DNA from: SIG480 sp045537045
GTDB lineage: Bacteria; Bacillota; Clostridia; Oscillospirales; JAAYXM01
Direction: 5' to 3'
Length of the DNA stretch: 64,000 nucleotides
Assembly: GCA_045537045.1 (NCBI GenBank)
Contig: JAZSOS010000033.1
Coordinates: 55,340-119,339, forward strand
Numbering within the stretch: position 1 is the first letter of the stretch; every line of letters starts with the position of its first letter. Below, piece by piece: positions 45,461 to 54,052 of the stretch. The notes beneath the pieces were generated by a model that ran no database searches, was not told where the DNA came from, and was given only the letters and a program-made list of their open reading frames with translations. The position numbers and the translations under genes are program-made.

Positions 45461-45523
45461 CTAAAATTTCAAAAAAATCCACAAAAAGCCTTGTTAATTA
45501 ATTATTTAACAACTTTTCGCAAG

Positions 45524-45552
45524 TTGACAAAACGTAAATTGCGTGGTATACT
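45524..45552 (+). promoter_or_regulatory. Promoter of the second glutamate dehydrogenase gene
   Basis: TTGACA (45524-45529), 17 nt, TATACT (45547-45552). Confidence 0.85.
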
Positions 45553-45584
45553 ATTGGACATACTACAAAAGGAGTTGATTTCAA

Positions 45585-46934
45585 ATGTCTTTTAAAAATC
45601 CGTATTTGCAACGTGTTTATGATGGGGTTGTCGCACGGAACGCCGGAGAACCGGAGTTTCATCAAGCAGTGCGCGAGGTACTTGAGTCCCTCGAGCCGGT
45701 TTGCGATGCAGACCCGCGATATGAAAAAATGGGCGTGCTTGAGCGCCTGTGTGAACCGGAGCGTGTTATATATTTCCGCGTACCGTGGGTTGACGATGAG
45801 GGGAGAGTTCAGGTCAACCGCGGTTTCCGCGTCCAGTTTTCCTCCGCAATCGGCCCGTACAAGGGAGGACTGCGCTTCCACCCCTCCGTCAACCAGTCGG
45901 TTATAAAATTTCTCGGCTTTGAGCAGATTTTCAAAAACTCACTCACCGGACTTCCCATCGGTGCGGGAAAGGGCGGTGCGGATTTTGACCCCAAGGGCAA
46001 GAGCGACGGCGAGGTTATGCGCTTCTGCCAGAGCTTTATGACGGAGCTTTCCAAACATATCGGTGAAAACACAGACGTTCCTGCGGGAGACATCGGCGTC
46101 GGCAGCCGGGAGATAGGCTTTCTCTACGGTCAGTATAAACGCCTTGTAAACGAGTTTACGGGCGCGATTACCGGCAAGGGTCTGCGCTACGGCGGCTCGC
46201 TTGCGAGAACGGAGGCAACGGGTTACGGTCTTTGCTACTTCACCGAGGAAATGCTGAATGCACATGGTAAATCGTTCAAGGGACAGCGGGTTGCCATATC
46301 GGGTTCGGGCAACGTTGCTATTTACGCACACATCAAGGCGACGGAATTCGGCGCAAAGGTTGTTGCGATGAGTGATTCTGACGGCTATGTGTATGACCCG
46401 GACGGAATTGATATTGAAACAGTGCGCGACCTTAAAGAAAAGAGCCGCCAGCGCATCAGCGAATACGTCAAGTACCACAGCGGTGCTACGTACACCCCCG
46501 GTTGCAACGGCATATGGGGTATTCCGTGCGATATTGCACTTCCGTGCGCAACACAGAATGAGATTGACGAGGTCAGCGCGGCACTCCTTGCAAAAAACGG
46601 CTGCTACTGCGTTTCCGAGGGCGCGAACATGCCCTCAACGCCCGAGGCAATAAAGGTTTACTTTGCAAACAACATGCTCTACGGTCCCGCAAAGGCGGCA
46701 AACGCGGGCGGTGTTGCAACATCTGCGCTTGAAATGTCACAGAACAGTCTGCGCTATTCGTGGTCATTTGAAAAGGTTGACCATAAGCTTCAGGATATAA
46801 TGAGGAATATTTACAACGCCGCGGCAGATGCGGCGGCACTTTACGGCTTTGAGGGCAACCTTATGATCGGTGCAAACATCGCCGGATTTAAAAAGGTTGC
46901 ATCTGCAATGCTTGCCTACGGCGTGGCATATTGA
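45585..46934 (+). CDS. gdhA: NAD(P)-specific glutamate dehydrogenase (copy 2)
   Basis: A 449-residue paralogue of the enzyme at 16955-18301. The lysine segment PIGAGKGGADFDPKG (catalytic Lys129), DVPAGDIGVGSRE and the Rossmann motif ISGSGNVAIYAHIKATEFG are intact, so both copies should be active. Differences in the nucleotide loop (SGSGNVA here, SGFGNVA in copy 1) leave room for different coenzyme preference, one anabolic and one catabolic, but that is inference. AAAAGGAG precedes the ATG and a separate consensus promoter drives it. Confidence 0.95.
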   Translation: MSFKNPYLQRVYDGVVARNAGEPEFHQAVREVLESLEPVCDADPRYEKMGVLERLCEPERVIYFRVPWVDDEGRVQVNRGFRVQFSSAIGPYKGGLRFHPSVNQSVIKFLGFEQIFKNSLTGLPIGAGKGGADFDPKGKSDGEVMRFCQSFMTELSKHIGENTDVPAGDIGVGSREIGFLYGQYKRLVNEFTGAITGKGLRYGGSLARTEATGYGLCYFTEEMLNAHGKSFKGQRVAISGSGNVAIYAHIKATEFGAKVVAMSDSDGYVYDPDGIDIETVRDLKEKSRQRISEYVKYHSGATYTPGCNGIWGIPCDIALPCATQNEIDEVSAALLAKNGCYCVSEGANMPSTPEAIKVYFANNMLYGPAKAANAGGVATSALEMSQNSLRYSWSFEKVDHKLQDIMRNIYNAAADAAALYGFEGNLMIGANIAGFKKVASAMLAYGVAY

Positions 46935-46970
46935 TTTTTGCTACCATTCCACCCCACCATCATTTTTGCG

Positions 46971-47013
46971 AAAGGGACTGTAAAAAAGTGATTTACTTTT
47001 TTACAGTCCCTTT
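46971..47013. terminator. 19-bp perfect hairpin after the second gdhA
   Basis: AAAGGGACTGTAAAAAAGT (46971-46989) pairs perfectly with 46995-47013 around GATTT, and the 3' arm ends in TTT. It shares the AGGGA-TGTA outline of the hairpins at 36636 and 57351. Confidence 0.75.
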
Positions 47014-47104
47014 CATATGCAATAGGAAAAGCTTTAAAATGACCAAAACGAACGGAAGCAGTACACAGCTAAGGTTTAAACTCAGGGAAATTTTAAATAA
47101 TTGT

Positions 47105-47133
47105 TTGCAGTTGACAGAAAACAGGCGTATAAT
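47105..47133 (+). promoter_or_regulatory. Probable promoter of the M20 peptidase gene
   Basis: TTGCAG (47105-47110), 17 nt, TATAAT (47128-47133), 35 nt before the ATG. Confidence 0.7.
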
Positions 47134-47167
47134 ATAGGAGAAATAGCCTTTAAAGGGGACAGAAGAA

Positions 47168-48310
47168 ATGGTCATGGATTTAAAACAGTATTGCAAAGAA
47201 GCTTACAAGCTTATGCTCGACACATTGCGCGAGCTGTGCGCCATTCCCGCTCCGTCACATTTTGAACACGAGCGTGCAGCATACTGCAAAAAGTGGCTTG
47301 AAAATATCGGTGCAAAGAACGTACACATAGACGAAGCACTTAACGTTATCTATCCTCTCGGGTGTGATGACAGCAATGAAATTACGGTTTTTGTTGCGCA
47401 TACGGATACTGTTTTCCCTGACATGCAGCCGATGCCGTATCACGATGACGGTGAGAGGATTCACTGCCCCGGCGTCGGTGATGACACGGGAGGCCTCACG
47501 GTTTTGCTTGCCATGGCAAAGTATTTTACTGAAAACAACATAGTTCCCGAAAAAGGAATAATGTTTGTTTGCAACTCCTGCGAAGAAGGACTCGGTAACC
47601 TTAAGGGTACAAGACAGCTTTTCCGTGACTTTGACGGCAGAATCGCACGCTTTATAAGCTTTGACAGCGAGGCGCTTGACTCCGTTGCCGACCGTTGCGT
47701 CGGCTCACACCGCTATGAGGTTGAGGTTCTTACCGAGGGCGGCCATTCGTGGGTGAAATTCGGTGTTGAGAACGCAATTGCAAACCTTGCCGGAATAATC
47801 GGCAAAATCTATGATATTGCGCTTCCTGAAAAAGAAAACTCAAAAACCACCTTCAACGTCGGTGAAATCTCAGGAGGAACTTCCGTAAACACCATTGCAC
47901 AGAACGCAAAAATGCTCTGCGAATACCGTTCTGAAGATGCAGAATGCCTTGCATACATGGAAAAGAAGTTTGCGGAGATTTTTGAAGCTGCACTCACAGA
48001 GGATGTCCGCGTAGTAGTAAAGAGAGTCGGAGAGCGCCCGTGCGGAATCGTTCCGGATGAAAAAATAGAAGAGCTTCGGCGTGTGCTTGTGCCCATAATT
48101 GAAGCCATTTCCGGAAATAAGGCACATTTCAGAAGCTCCTCCACCGATTGCAACATTCCTCTTTCGCTCGGCATTCCCGCCATCTGCATTGGCGTTTGTG
48201 TACACAGTGGAAGCCATACGCGCGAAGAATGGCTTGAGAAAAAGTCCCTCATTCGGGGGCTTGAGCTTGCAGTAAGAGCAGGACTCGCCTTTTCGGGGGC
48301 AGAAGTCTGA
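47168..48310 (+). CDS. M20 family metallopeptidase (di/tripeptidase or amidohydrolase type)
   Basis: A 380-residue cytosolic two-zinc hydrolase. Metal ligands fall in FVAHTDTV, GVGDDTGG, NSCEEGLGN and the C-terminal VHSGSHTREE. A dimerisation domain lies between (around GGHSWVKFGVENAI). It most resembles tripeptidase or acylamino hydrolases; the substrate is not readable. GGGGACAG precedes the ATG. Monocistronic, with a strong terminator after a ~165-nt trailer. Confidence 0.88.
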   Translation: MVMDLKQYCKEAYKLMLDTLRELCAIPAPSHFEHERAAYCKKWLENIGAKNVHIDEALNVIYPLGCDDSNEITVFVAHTDTVFPDMQPMPYHDDGERIHCPGVGDDTGGLTVLLAMAKYFTENNIVPEKGIMFVCNSCEEGLGNLKGTRQLFRDFDGRIARFISFDSEALDSVADRCVGSHRYEVEVLTEGGHSWVKFGVENAIANLAGIIGKIYDIALPEKENSKTTFNVGEISGGTSVNTIAQNAKMLCEYRSEDAECLAYMEKKFAEIFEAALTEDVRVVVKRVGERPCGIVPDEKIEELRRVLVPIIEAISGNKAHFRSSSTDCNIPLSLGIPAICIGVCVHSGSHTREEWLEKKSLIRGLELAVRAGLAFSGAEV

Positions 48311-48477
48311 AAATAAATTTTCGGGCAGATGAAAGATAAGCGGGGCAACAAAAAATCCACAATCCTGAGATTTTTGAGTATTTTGCAGAACTGTGTAAGC
48401 CTTACTGAACACAGCTTGCGCTCCGTGATGACAAGCTTATCGACTGCAAATGATAATAGCCTTTAAAAAAAACAGCA

Positions 48478-48513
48478 CTCCGGAACGCAACACTTTGCGT
48501 TCCGGAGCTTTTT
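48478..48513 (+). terminator. Terminator after the M20 peptidase gene
   Basis: A 13-bp perfect stem, CTCCGGAACGCAA-CACT-TTGCGTTCCGGAG, then CTTTTT. It ends 16 nt from the convergent kinase stop. Confidence 0.9.
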
Positions 48514-48528
48514 ACTCAGCAAATCACC

Positions 48529-49353
48529 TTAAACATGATGCAGAATGGGTTCGAATGCTACTCCGTCTGTGGGGCTTACGCCGAGACGATCGGACAGCTT
48601 TACCGCCCTGCAAAGGAAACGCGAGGTCTTTTTTATGGCACGGCGCAAAGGCATGCCGCGGAGAAGATGCCCGGCAAGAAGCGATGCGAAAAGGTCTCCC
48701 GTACCGCAAAACTGCCCCGCTATGTACTTTGATGATGTGACGTAGCTCTCATCGGAAACGCCGTCATACACGATGTTGAAAACGCGGCCTCGGCGGTATA
48801 TGCCGGTAATTACGCACCTCCGTGCGCCGCCTGCGCAAAGCGTCTTTGCAAGAGAGATAAGCTCTCCATCATTTGCCTGTGAAAGACGCTCGTAGCTCTC
48901 ATCCGCGAGCAGACACGCTTCCGTTAAATTGGGCGTGATAATATCGGCACGCGCGGCAAGACACTTCATTTTCTCTACAAGTTCATTTGTATATGTCGAG
49001 TATAGTTTCCCGTCGTCGCCCATGACGGGGTCAACGAAAAGAAGCGTGTCCTCTCCCTTTGCGCGCTCAATAAAGCGTGAGATGATATCCACCTGTCTCT
49101 CCGAGCCGAGGAACCCTGTATAAATCCCGTCAAACCGGAGCGAAAGCTTGTCAAAACCTTCAAGATAGCCCTCTAAGCTTTCTGTGAGGTCGTGAAAGTA
49201 ATATTCGTCAAACGCGGTGTGGTTGGACAGCACGGCCGTCGGAACGCTCAGTACCCGCACGCCGAGTGCGCTCATAACCGGCACAGAAACATTCAGCGCA
49301 CATCTTCCAAATCCCGTCAGATCATTTATAACAGCACAGTTTTTAAGCTCCAT
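48529..49353 (-). CDS. pdxY: Pyridoxamine/pyridoxal kinase (ribokinase superfamily)
   Basis: A 274-residue vitamin B6 kinase. Start motif INDLTGFGRCALN, the LSNHTAF segment, FVDPVMGDDGKLY, TPNLTEACLL and the anion-hole GTGDLFASLLAGHLLRG are the family landmarks of PdxY-type pyridoxal kinases. It phosphorylates pyridoxal or pyridoxamine for PLP salvage. The ATG at 49353 puts the conserved start in register; the upstream in-frame ATG adds a non-conserved 19 residues. The ribosome site is weak (AAAGGAAA, 13-nt spacing). Confidence 0.88.
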   Translation of the reverse strand: MELKNCAVINDLTGFGRCALNVSVPVMSALGVRVLSVPTAVLSNHTAFDEYYFHDLTESLEGYLEGFDKLSLRFDGIYTGFLGSERQVDIISRFIERAKGEDTLLFVDPVMGDDGKLYSTYTNELVEKMKCLAARADIITPNLTEACLLADESYERLSQANDGELISLAKTLCAGGARRCVITGIYRRGRVFNIVYDGVSDESYVTSSKYIAGQFCGTGDLFASLLAGHLLRGMPLRRAIKKTSRFLCRAVKLSDRLGVSPTDGVAFEPILHHV

Positions 49354-49503
49354 GGCCGCATTTTTTCCTTTCGCGTTATCTGTTGCTGGTGCAATATTAT
49401 AATTATACACGCCGAAAGTTGTTTTGTAAAGGTTGAAATTTCCGATGCAATGGTGTATACTAATATAATATGAAAATTATCAAATAAAAACGGAGAATCA
49501 AAA

Positions 49504-50331
49504 ATGTTAGGATGCAGACCTGTCAACCGTCGCTTACTGAAAGCGGCATCATCGCGTGCCATGCAGGGAAGCTGGCTGCGCTCGTTCCTTATTACGCTTC
49601 TATCTTCCTTTATTCCTATGATTATTCTGAGCACGCTTCCTTTCCGCATACCCATTGAAGAGGAAATTCTTGCTACCGGCGGAGATGCAATGAAGCTCTT
49701 CTCACTTTTCCTCCCTGAAACGATATCCTCGCGCACCGTTGCCTCGTTCATCGTAACGGGCATTATATATCTTCTCATAGTCTGCCCGTTCACGGTCGGC
49801 GTTCACCGCTTTTACCTTGCCGTCGCATCGGGAGATAGAGGAAAGTTTTCCCATGTTTTTTCCCCTTTTACAAGCCTTAAGACCGTGTTTTCTTCCATTG
49901 GTCTTTCGCTTATCACGGCAGGGGCATCCCTTCTCTGGATGCTCGCACTTATCGTGCCGCCGCTCATCCTTATGTATCTCGGCACTATGATAAAGTCCGT
50001 GTTTGTAGTTTTCCTGTGCTTTATTCTTTATTTTATTGTGATGATTGTGTGGATTCTTAAAATAAGTATCTACAAGTTCGCCTTTTATATCTTTGCAGAG
50101 GGCAAGACGGGCGGTGCGTGGAAATCCTTCCGCGAGATGCAGAGAATAACCCGAGGAAGAACATCGGAGCTTATGGGGCTTCGCGCATCGTATTTTGGCT
50201 GGGACCTCGCTGCGGGATTCTTCTCGGCACTTGTTTTCGTCTACACCGCTCTTTTCTCCACGGTGTACGCAAAATACCTTTTCTGTCTGCGCAACGAAGG
50301 TACAACCTTCGAGCCGGGCATGGAGCCGTAA
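49504..50331 (+). CDS. DUF975 family membrane protein
   Basis: A 275-residue integral membrane protein with about six helices. The RAMQGSWLRSF start, the FTVGVHRFYLAVASGDRGKF segment and the YKFAFYIFAEGK segment are typical of DUF975 proteins, which are widespread in Clostridia and functionally uncharacterised. A basic cytosolic N terminus precedes the first helix. GGAG lies before the ATG, and an AT-rich promoter-like sequence with TATACT (~49456) is upstream. Confidence 0.85.
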   Translation: MLGCRPVNRRLLKAASSRAMQGSWLRSFLITLLSSFIPMIILSTLPFRIPIEEEILATGGDAMKLFSLFLPETISSRTVASFIVTGIIYLLIVCPFTVGVHRFYLAVASGDRGKFSHVFSPFTSLKTVFSSIGLSLITAGASLLWMLALIVPPLILMYLGTMIKSVFVVFLCFILYFIVMIVWILKISIYKFAFYIFAEGKTGGAWKSFREMQRITRGRTSELMGLRASYFGWDLAAGFFSALVFVYTALFSTVYAKYLFCLRNEGTTFEPGMEP

Positions 50332-50464
50332 TGGGGGCAACGGTCGGTTGCGCTCTTCCGAAAAAGATAATTTTTTTACGCAGTGAATTTTTGTTGATTT
50401 CAAGCCATTTTCGGAATTTAGCAAAAAAAATTCAAAAAAAAGCGAAACTTTTTCAAAAAAGTAC

Positions 50465-50493
50465 TTGCAATTATAAATAAAGTGTTATATAAT
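50465..50493 (+). promoter_or_regulatory. Strong promoter of the 51-aa peptide gene
   Basis: TTGCAA (50465-50470), exactly 17 nt, TATAAT (50488-50493), ~39 nt before the start codon. Confidence 0.85.
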
Positions 50494-50531
50494 GTTACTG
50501 CAAATCTATTTTGGGGAAGGGGTCTGTAATT

Positions 50532-50687
50532 ATGAAGCTTTATACAGAACCAAAACTCGAAATCGTCACAATCAAGGCTAACGATGTTATCACAACATCC
50601 GGCTTCGAGAGCCTGTTCAGGGTTTCAAGCATCGAAGACGGCGGTCATGCAAGCCTTAACAGCTACGCAGCCAAGACTATACAATAA
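50532..50687 (+). CDS. 51-residue peptide of unknown function (possible RiPP-like precursor)
   Basis: A 51-residue frame, too short for routine calling. It opens MKLYTEPKLEIVTIKANDVI, then TTSGFESLFRVSS and a tail of SIEDGGHASLNSYAAKTIQ. The gene has its own consensus promoter, an AAGGGG ribosome site 9 nt upstream, and two hairpins after it, which makes it a genuine expressed unit. Small clostridial proteins with an M-K-x-Y-x-x-P-x-x-E-x-V opening and a TTSG stretch are common, some of them linked to peptide natural products; no modifying enzyme or exporter is adjacent, so its role is open. It has no signal peptide or membrane helix. Confidence 0.75.
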   Translation: MKLYTEPKLEIVTIKANDVITTSGFESLFRVSSIEDGGHASLNSYAAKTIQ

Positions 50688-50759
50688 GCTGTTACCGTGA
50701 CGATGAGTCTGCGATGCAGGCAGACACATTGTGCATACTTAAAATTGGCGAAAACTCAT

Positions 50760-50831
50760 AAAGGGGTAACAGTGCACATTACCCCTTTATAATCGACTCT
50801 ACACGCGTGTGGTTTTGCCACACGCGTTTTT
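50760..50831 (+). terminator. Tandem hairpins after the 51-aa peptide gene
   Basis: First AAAGGGGTAA/TTACCCCTTT (50760-50788), then ACGCGTGTGG-TTTTG-CCACACGCGT followed by TTTTC (50803-50831). The second is a clear terminator. An SD-like GGAAG for the next gene starts 20 nt later. Confidence 0.8.
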
Positions 50832-50863
50832 CTGTGAAAACGCGTGAAAGGAAGCTTTAAAAT

Positions 50864-51523
50864 ATGATAAAGATAAGTGGTGCTATATTTGATATGGACG
50901 GAACGCTGACGGACTCCATGCAGGTGTGGAAAACCGTAGGCAGTGAATTTTTAAAATCCTGCGGGAAGGAACCTCGCGAGGATGTCGACCGCCGCTTTTG
51001 CAGCATGAGTGTATACGATGCCGTGCGCTTTATGAAGGCGGAATATGGAATCGAGGGAAGCCACGACGAGGTTACCGATGCGATAAACAAAACGGTCGAG
51101 CGCCGGTATCTGCACGAGGTTCCGTTAAAGGACGGCGTTACGCAGCTTCTGCGTGAGCTTCATTCAATGGGCATTCCCATGTGCATTGCAACGGCAACGG
51201 AAAAGTATATGGCAGACGCCGCGCTGAAAAGACTCGGCGTCAGGCACTTTTTCAAAGAGATTTTCACAAGCCGTGAGACCGGTATCGGAAAGGAAGCACC
51301 GGATATCTATCTTCGCGGATGTGCGCTTTTCGGCACCGAGCCTTCTGATACGGCTGTTTTCGAAGACTCCTTTGTTGCCGCCGGCACGGCAAAGCGTGCA
51401 GGCTTTATTGTAGCGGGTCTGTATGACAAAAGCTTTGAATACAAGTGGGACGAGGTTCAAAAACTTTCGGACATAAGCGCCGTGAATATGCGCGATATGT
51501 GCGGAAAATTCTCGAAAAAGTAA
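50864..51523 (+). CDS. HAD-superfamily phosphatase, beta-phosphoglucomutase-like
   Basis: A 219-residue hydrolase. The nucleophile motif FDMDGTLTDS is at 9-18 (Asp10, Asp12), motif II lies in CIATATEKY, and motif III/IV in AVFEDSFVAAG. A helical cap sits after motif I, as in phosphoglycolate phosphatase and beta-phosphoglucomutase subfamilies. The substrate is not readable; the acidic pair after motif I would fit either phosphatase or mutase. AAAGGAAG lies before the ATG. Confidence 0.85.
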   Translation: MIKISGAIFDMDGTLTDSMQVWKTVGSEFLKSCGKEPREDVDRRFCSMSVYDAVRFMKAEYGIEGSHDEVTDAINKTVERRYLHEVPLKDGVTQLLRELHSMGIPMCIATATEKYMADAALKRLGVRHFFKEIFTSRETGIGKEAPDIYLRGCALFGTEPSDTAVFEDSFVAAGTAKRAGFIVAGLYDKSFEYKWDEVQKLSDISAVNMRDMCGKFSKK

Positions 51524-51543
51524 ATTTTCTTCGCAATGCGTAT

Positions 51544-51584
51544 AAAATCGGGCAGTAAAGCTTGCTTTACTGCCCGATTTGTTG
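51544..51584 (+). terminator. Terminator between the HAD gene and the rnf operon
   Basis: AAATCGGGCAGTAAAG and its complement form a 16-bp perfect stem with a 4-nt loop (51545-51580), followed by GTTGT. Confidence 0.85.
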
Positions 51585-51674
51585 TAAAATAGTATATGTA
51601 TAATTATATATGAAAATTATCAGCCGAATATAGAAAGCATAAGCCGAAGGCTTAACAAATGAGAGGTGGAACGA

Positions 51675-52997
51675 ATGGCATTTAATTTCAAAGGCGGAAT
51701 ACATCCCGACACCAGAAAGTCGGCAACACATAAAAAATCCATCGAGGAAATGAAACCACCGCGCGTGGTTGTTCTTCCCGTTATAATGCATAAAGGCACG
51801 CCATGCGGCCCTATCGTTGATGTGGGTGAGCGCGTGCTCATCGGGCAGAAGATTGCGGAATCAACATCACCCGACTCCTGCCCTGTTCACTCCCCGATAT
51901 CCGGAACCGTATGTGCGGTAGAACCGCGTGTTACCGTTTCCGGTGAAAAGGTATTGTCCGTGGTTATAGAAAACGATTTTGAAGAGGAGTCGGTTCCCGT
52001 CGGAGAGACGTATGACCGCTTTCGTACAATTTCCGCTCAGGAGCTTTCTGCCATTGCGCGGGAATGCGGTGTTGTGGGTCTCGGCGGCTCAGCACGCCCG
52101 CTCTCAGGGAAGCTTCTTGATGCGGCAGACAGGGTTGATACCCTTATTATAAACGGTGCGGAATGTGAGCCATATGTCACTGCGGACAACAGAATTATGG
52201 TTGAATACAGCGAGGAGCTTCACGACGGTGCAATGATTATTGCAAAGGCAGTCGGCGCACGCGAAGTCATTCTTGCAATTGAATCTGATAAGGCACACGC
52301 GATTGCGGAAATGCGGCGTGTGTTCACGAAAAAATCCGGAATCAAGCTTTCGGTTGTACACACAAAGTACCCGCAGGGTGCAGAGCGCCAGCTTATCTCT
52401 GCACTGCTCGGGCGGGAAATTCCCCCGGACGGAACGGGGGCTGATGTCGGCGCTCTTTGCGTGAATGTTTCCACCGTTGTGGCTCTTTCCCGTGCCGTAC
52501 GCGAAGGAAGACCTCTTTATGAGCGCGTGGTTACGGTTTCCGGCTCTGCCGTTGCAAACCCGAAAAATCTGCTTGTTAAAATCGGAACTCCAATTGAAGA
52601 TCTGTTTGATGCGTGCGGTGGATTTCTTGAGCATCCCGACCGCATAATAGCCGGCGGACCGATGATGGGGCACTCCCAGTTTTCGCTCGATGCTCCGGTG
52701 CAGAAGGGCACAAATGCAGTTCTTGCATTCTGCCGCGGTGAGGAAAAAAATGAACCGGAGAGCGTGTGCATCCGTTGTGGAAAATGCGTGGATGCCTGTC
52801 CGATGAACCTCATGCCGCTTTACATTTACAGAGATTATAAGGCCGGAAAGATTTCGGCATGCGAAGAACAAAATGTTTTTGACTGCACGGAATGCGGATG
52901 CTGTGCATACATCTGCCCTGCACGTATATCGCTTGTTTCCGCCCTTAAAGCGGCAAAGCGAAAGATTCTTGCGCAGAAAAAGGAGGAGCGGCAATGA
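51675..52997 (+). CDS. rnfC: Rnf complex subunit C
   Basis: A 440-residue peripheral subunit that takes NADH/NAD+ in the ferredoxin:NAD+ oxidoreductase. It opens with FKGGIHPD and carries the Complex-I 51-kDa-like nucleotide and FMN region (GLGGSARPLSGKL; NGAECEPYVTADNRIM). Two 4Fe-4S motifs sit near the C terminus (CIRCGKCVDACP and CTECGCCAYICP). GAGGTG precedes the ATG at 51675. It leads the order rnfCDGEAB. Length and motifs are complete, unlike G and B downstream. Confidence 0.95.
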   Translation: MAFNFKGGIHPDTRKSATHKKSIEEMKPPRVVVLPVIMHKGTPCGPIVDVGERVLIGQKIAESTSPDSCPVHSPISGTVCAVEPRVTVSGEKVLSVVIENDFEEESVPVGETYDRFRTISAQELSAIARECGVVGLGGSARPLSGKLLDAADRVDTLIINGAECEPYVTADNRIMVEYSEELHDGAMIIAKAVGAREVILAIESDKAHAIAEMRRVFTKKSGIKLSVVHTKYPQGAERQLISALLGREIPPDGTGADVGALCVNVSTVVALSRAVREGRPLYERVVTVSGSAVANPKNLLVKIGTPIEDLFDACGGFLEHPDRIIAGGPMMGHSQFSLDAPVQKGTNAVLAFCRGEEKNEPESVCIRCGKCVDACPMNLMPLYIYRDYKAGKISACEEQNVFDCTECGCCAYICPARISLVSALKAAKRKILAQKKEERQ

Positions 52998-54052
52998 GAC
53001 TTGACAACAAACGCTTTCTTATGTCCGGCGCACCGCACATAAAAGCGGAGGAAAACACGCGTTCAATTATGATGGATGTCATAATCGCTCTTATTTTCCC
53101 TCTAATTATGGCTGTTTACTTTTTCGGCTGGCGCGCGCTTTCTCTTACCGGCGTTTCGGTTTTCTCATGCGTTTTCTTCGAGCGGCTCTATATCCGCCTT
53201 GCAAAAAAAGAAAAAACAACCGCTGATTTATCGGCCATCGTTACGGGAATGATTCTTGCGCTTACTCTTCCGGTTGCAACTCCTTTATGGACTGCCGTAA
53301 TCGGAGGTGCATTTGCCATTATCGTGGTAAAACAGCTTTACGGGGGGCTGGGTAAAAACTTTCTCAACCCTGCGCTCGCGGCTCGGGCATTCCTGCTCTC
53401 TTTCCCAACTCTTGTATCGCTCTATACAAAACCGAGTCTTGGTGCCGGGGCGCTTCCTCTGTTTGCAAATATCTCTCCGGAGAGTCTCTCCCCTGAATTT
53501 ATCGCATCGGTAACCCCGCTCGGGAAAATGAAGCTTGGTATTCTGCCCGGTATTTCGATGGGTAGCGGTGATGTTGTTTCGAGCCTGCGTGATGTTGTTG
53601 TAGGTAACGTTGCCGGCGCAATAGGCGAGGTTTCTGCCGTTGTTATCGTTGCCGCGGCAATATACCTTCTTGTACGGCGCGTTATATCCTGGCATATTCC
53701 GGTAAGCTTTGTCGGCACGGTTGCTGTCCTTACCTTCCTTTTCCCGCGGGGTGGAAATGCCGCGTGGCTGTGGATGCTCTATTCGGTCTGCTCAGGAAGC
53801 CTGCTCTTCGGTGCTGCGTTTATGGCGACGGATTATACAACAAGCCCGACAACTGCGCGTGGAAAGCTTATTTACGGCGCGCTCTGCGGCGTTATCACAG
53901 TGCTTATCCGCTATTTTGGGGGGCACGAGGACGGCGTTATGTATGCTATTCTTGTTATGAACTGCGCTACCTCTCTTGTTGACAGGTATATCCGTCCGCG
54001 CAGGTTTGGCGTTATTAAAAATAACTGCAAGGAGGAAACGGAAAATGAGTGA
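52994..54052 (+). CDS. rnfD: Rnf complex subunit D
   Basis: A 352-residue membrane subunit with ~9 helices that binds FMN covalently. The attachment region reads FIASVTPLGKM, where most RnfD proteins have SGATPL; the threonine that takes the flavin is kept while the Gly-Ala before it is Val. The MATDYTTSPTT loop, also conserved, is present. It overlaps the rnfC stop by 4 nt (ATGA), so translation is coupled. Confidence 0.93.
   Translation: MRLDNKRFLMSGAPHIKAEENTRSIMMDVIIALIFPLIMAVYFFGWRALSLTGVSVFSCVFFERLYIRLAKKEKTTADLSAIVTGMILALTLPVATPLWTAVIGGAFAIIVVKQLYGGLGKNFLNPALAARAFLLSFPTLVSLYTKPSLGAGALPLFANISPESLSPEFIASVTPLGKMKLGILPGISMGSGDVVSSLRDVVVGNVAGAIGEVSAVVIVAAAIYLLVRRVISWHIPVSFVGTVAVLTFLFPRGGNAAWLWMLYSVCSGSLLFGAAFMATDYTTSPTTARGKLIYGALCGVITVLIRYFGGHEDGVMYAILVMNCATSLVDRYIRPRRFGVIKNNCKEETENE

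Noticed and set aside
47111..47133. TTGACA as -35 box for the M20 peptidase gene
   Set aside because: It is only 11 nt from the TATAAT; the TTGCAG six bases upstream gives the proper 17-nt spacing.
53285..53695. Long frame antisense to rnfD
   Set aside because: Composition-driven shadow without family resemblance or start signal.
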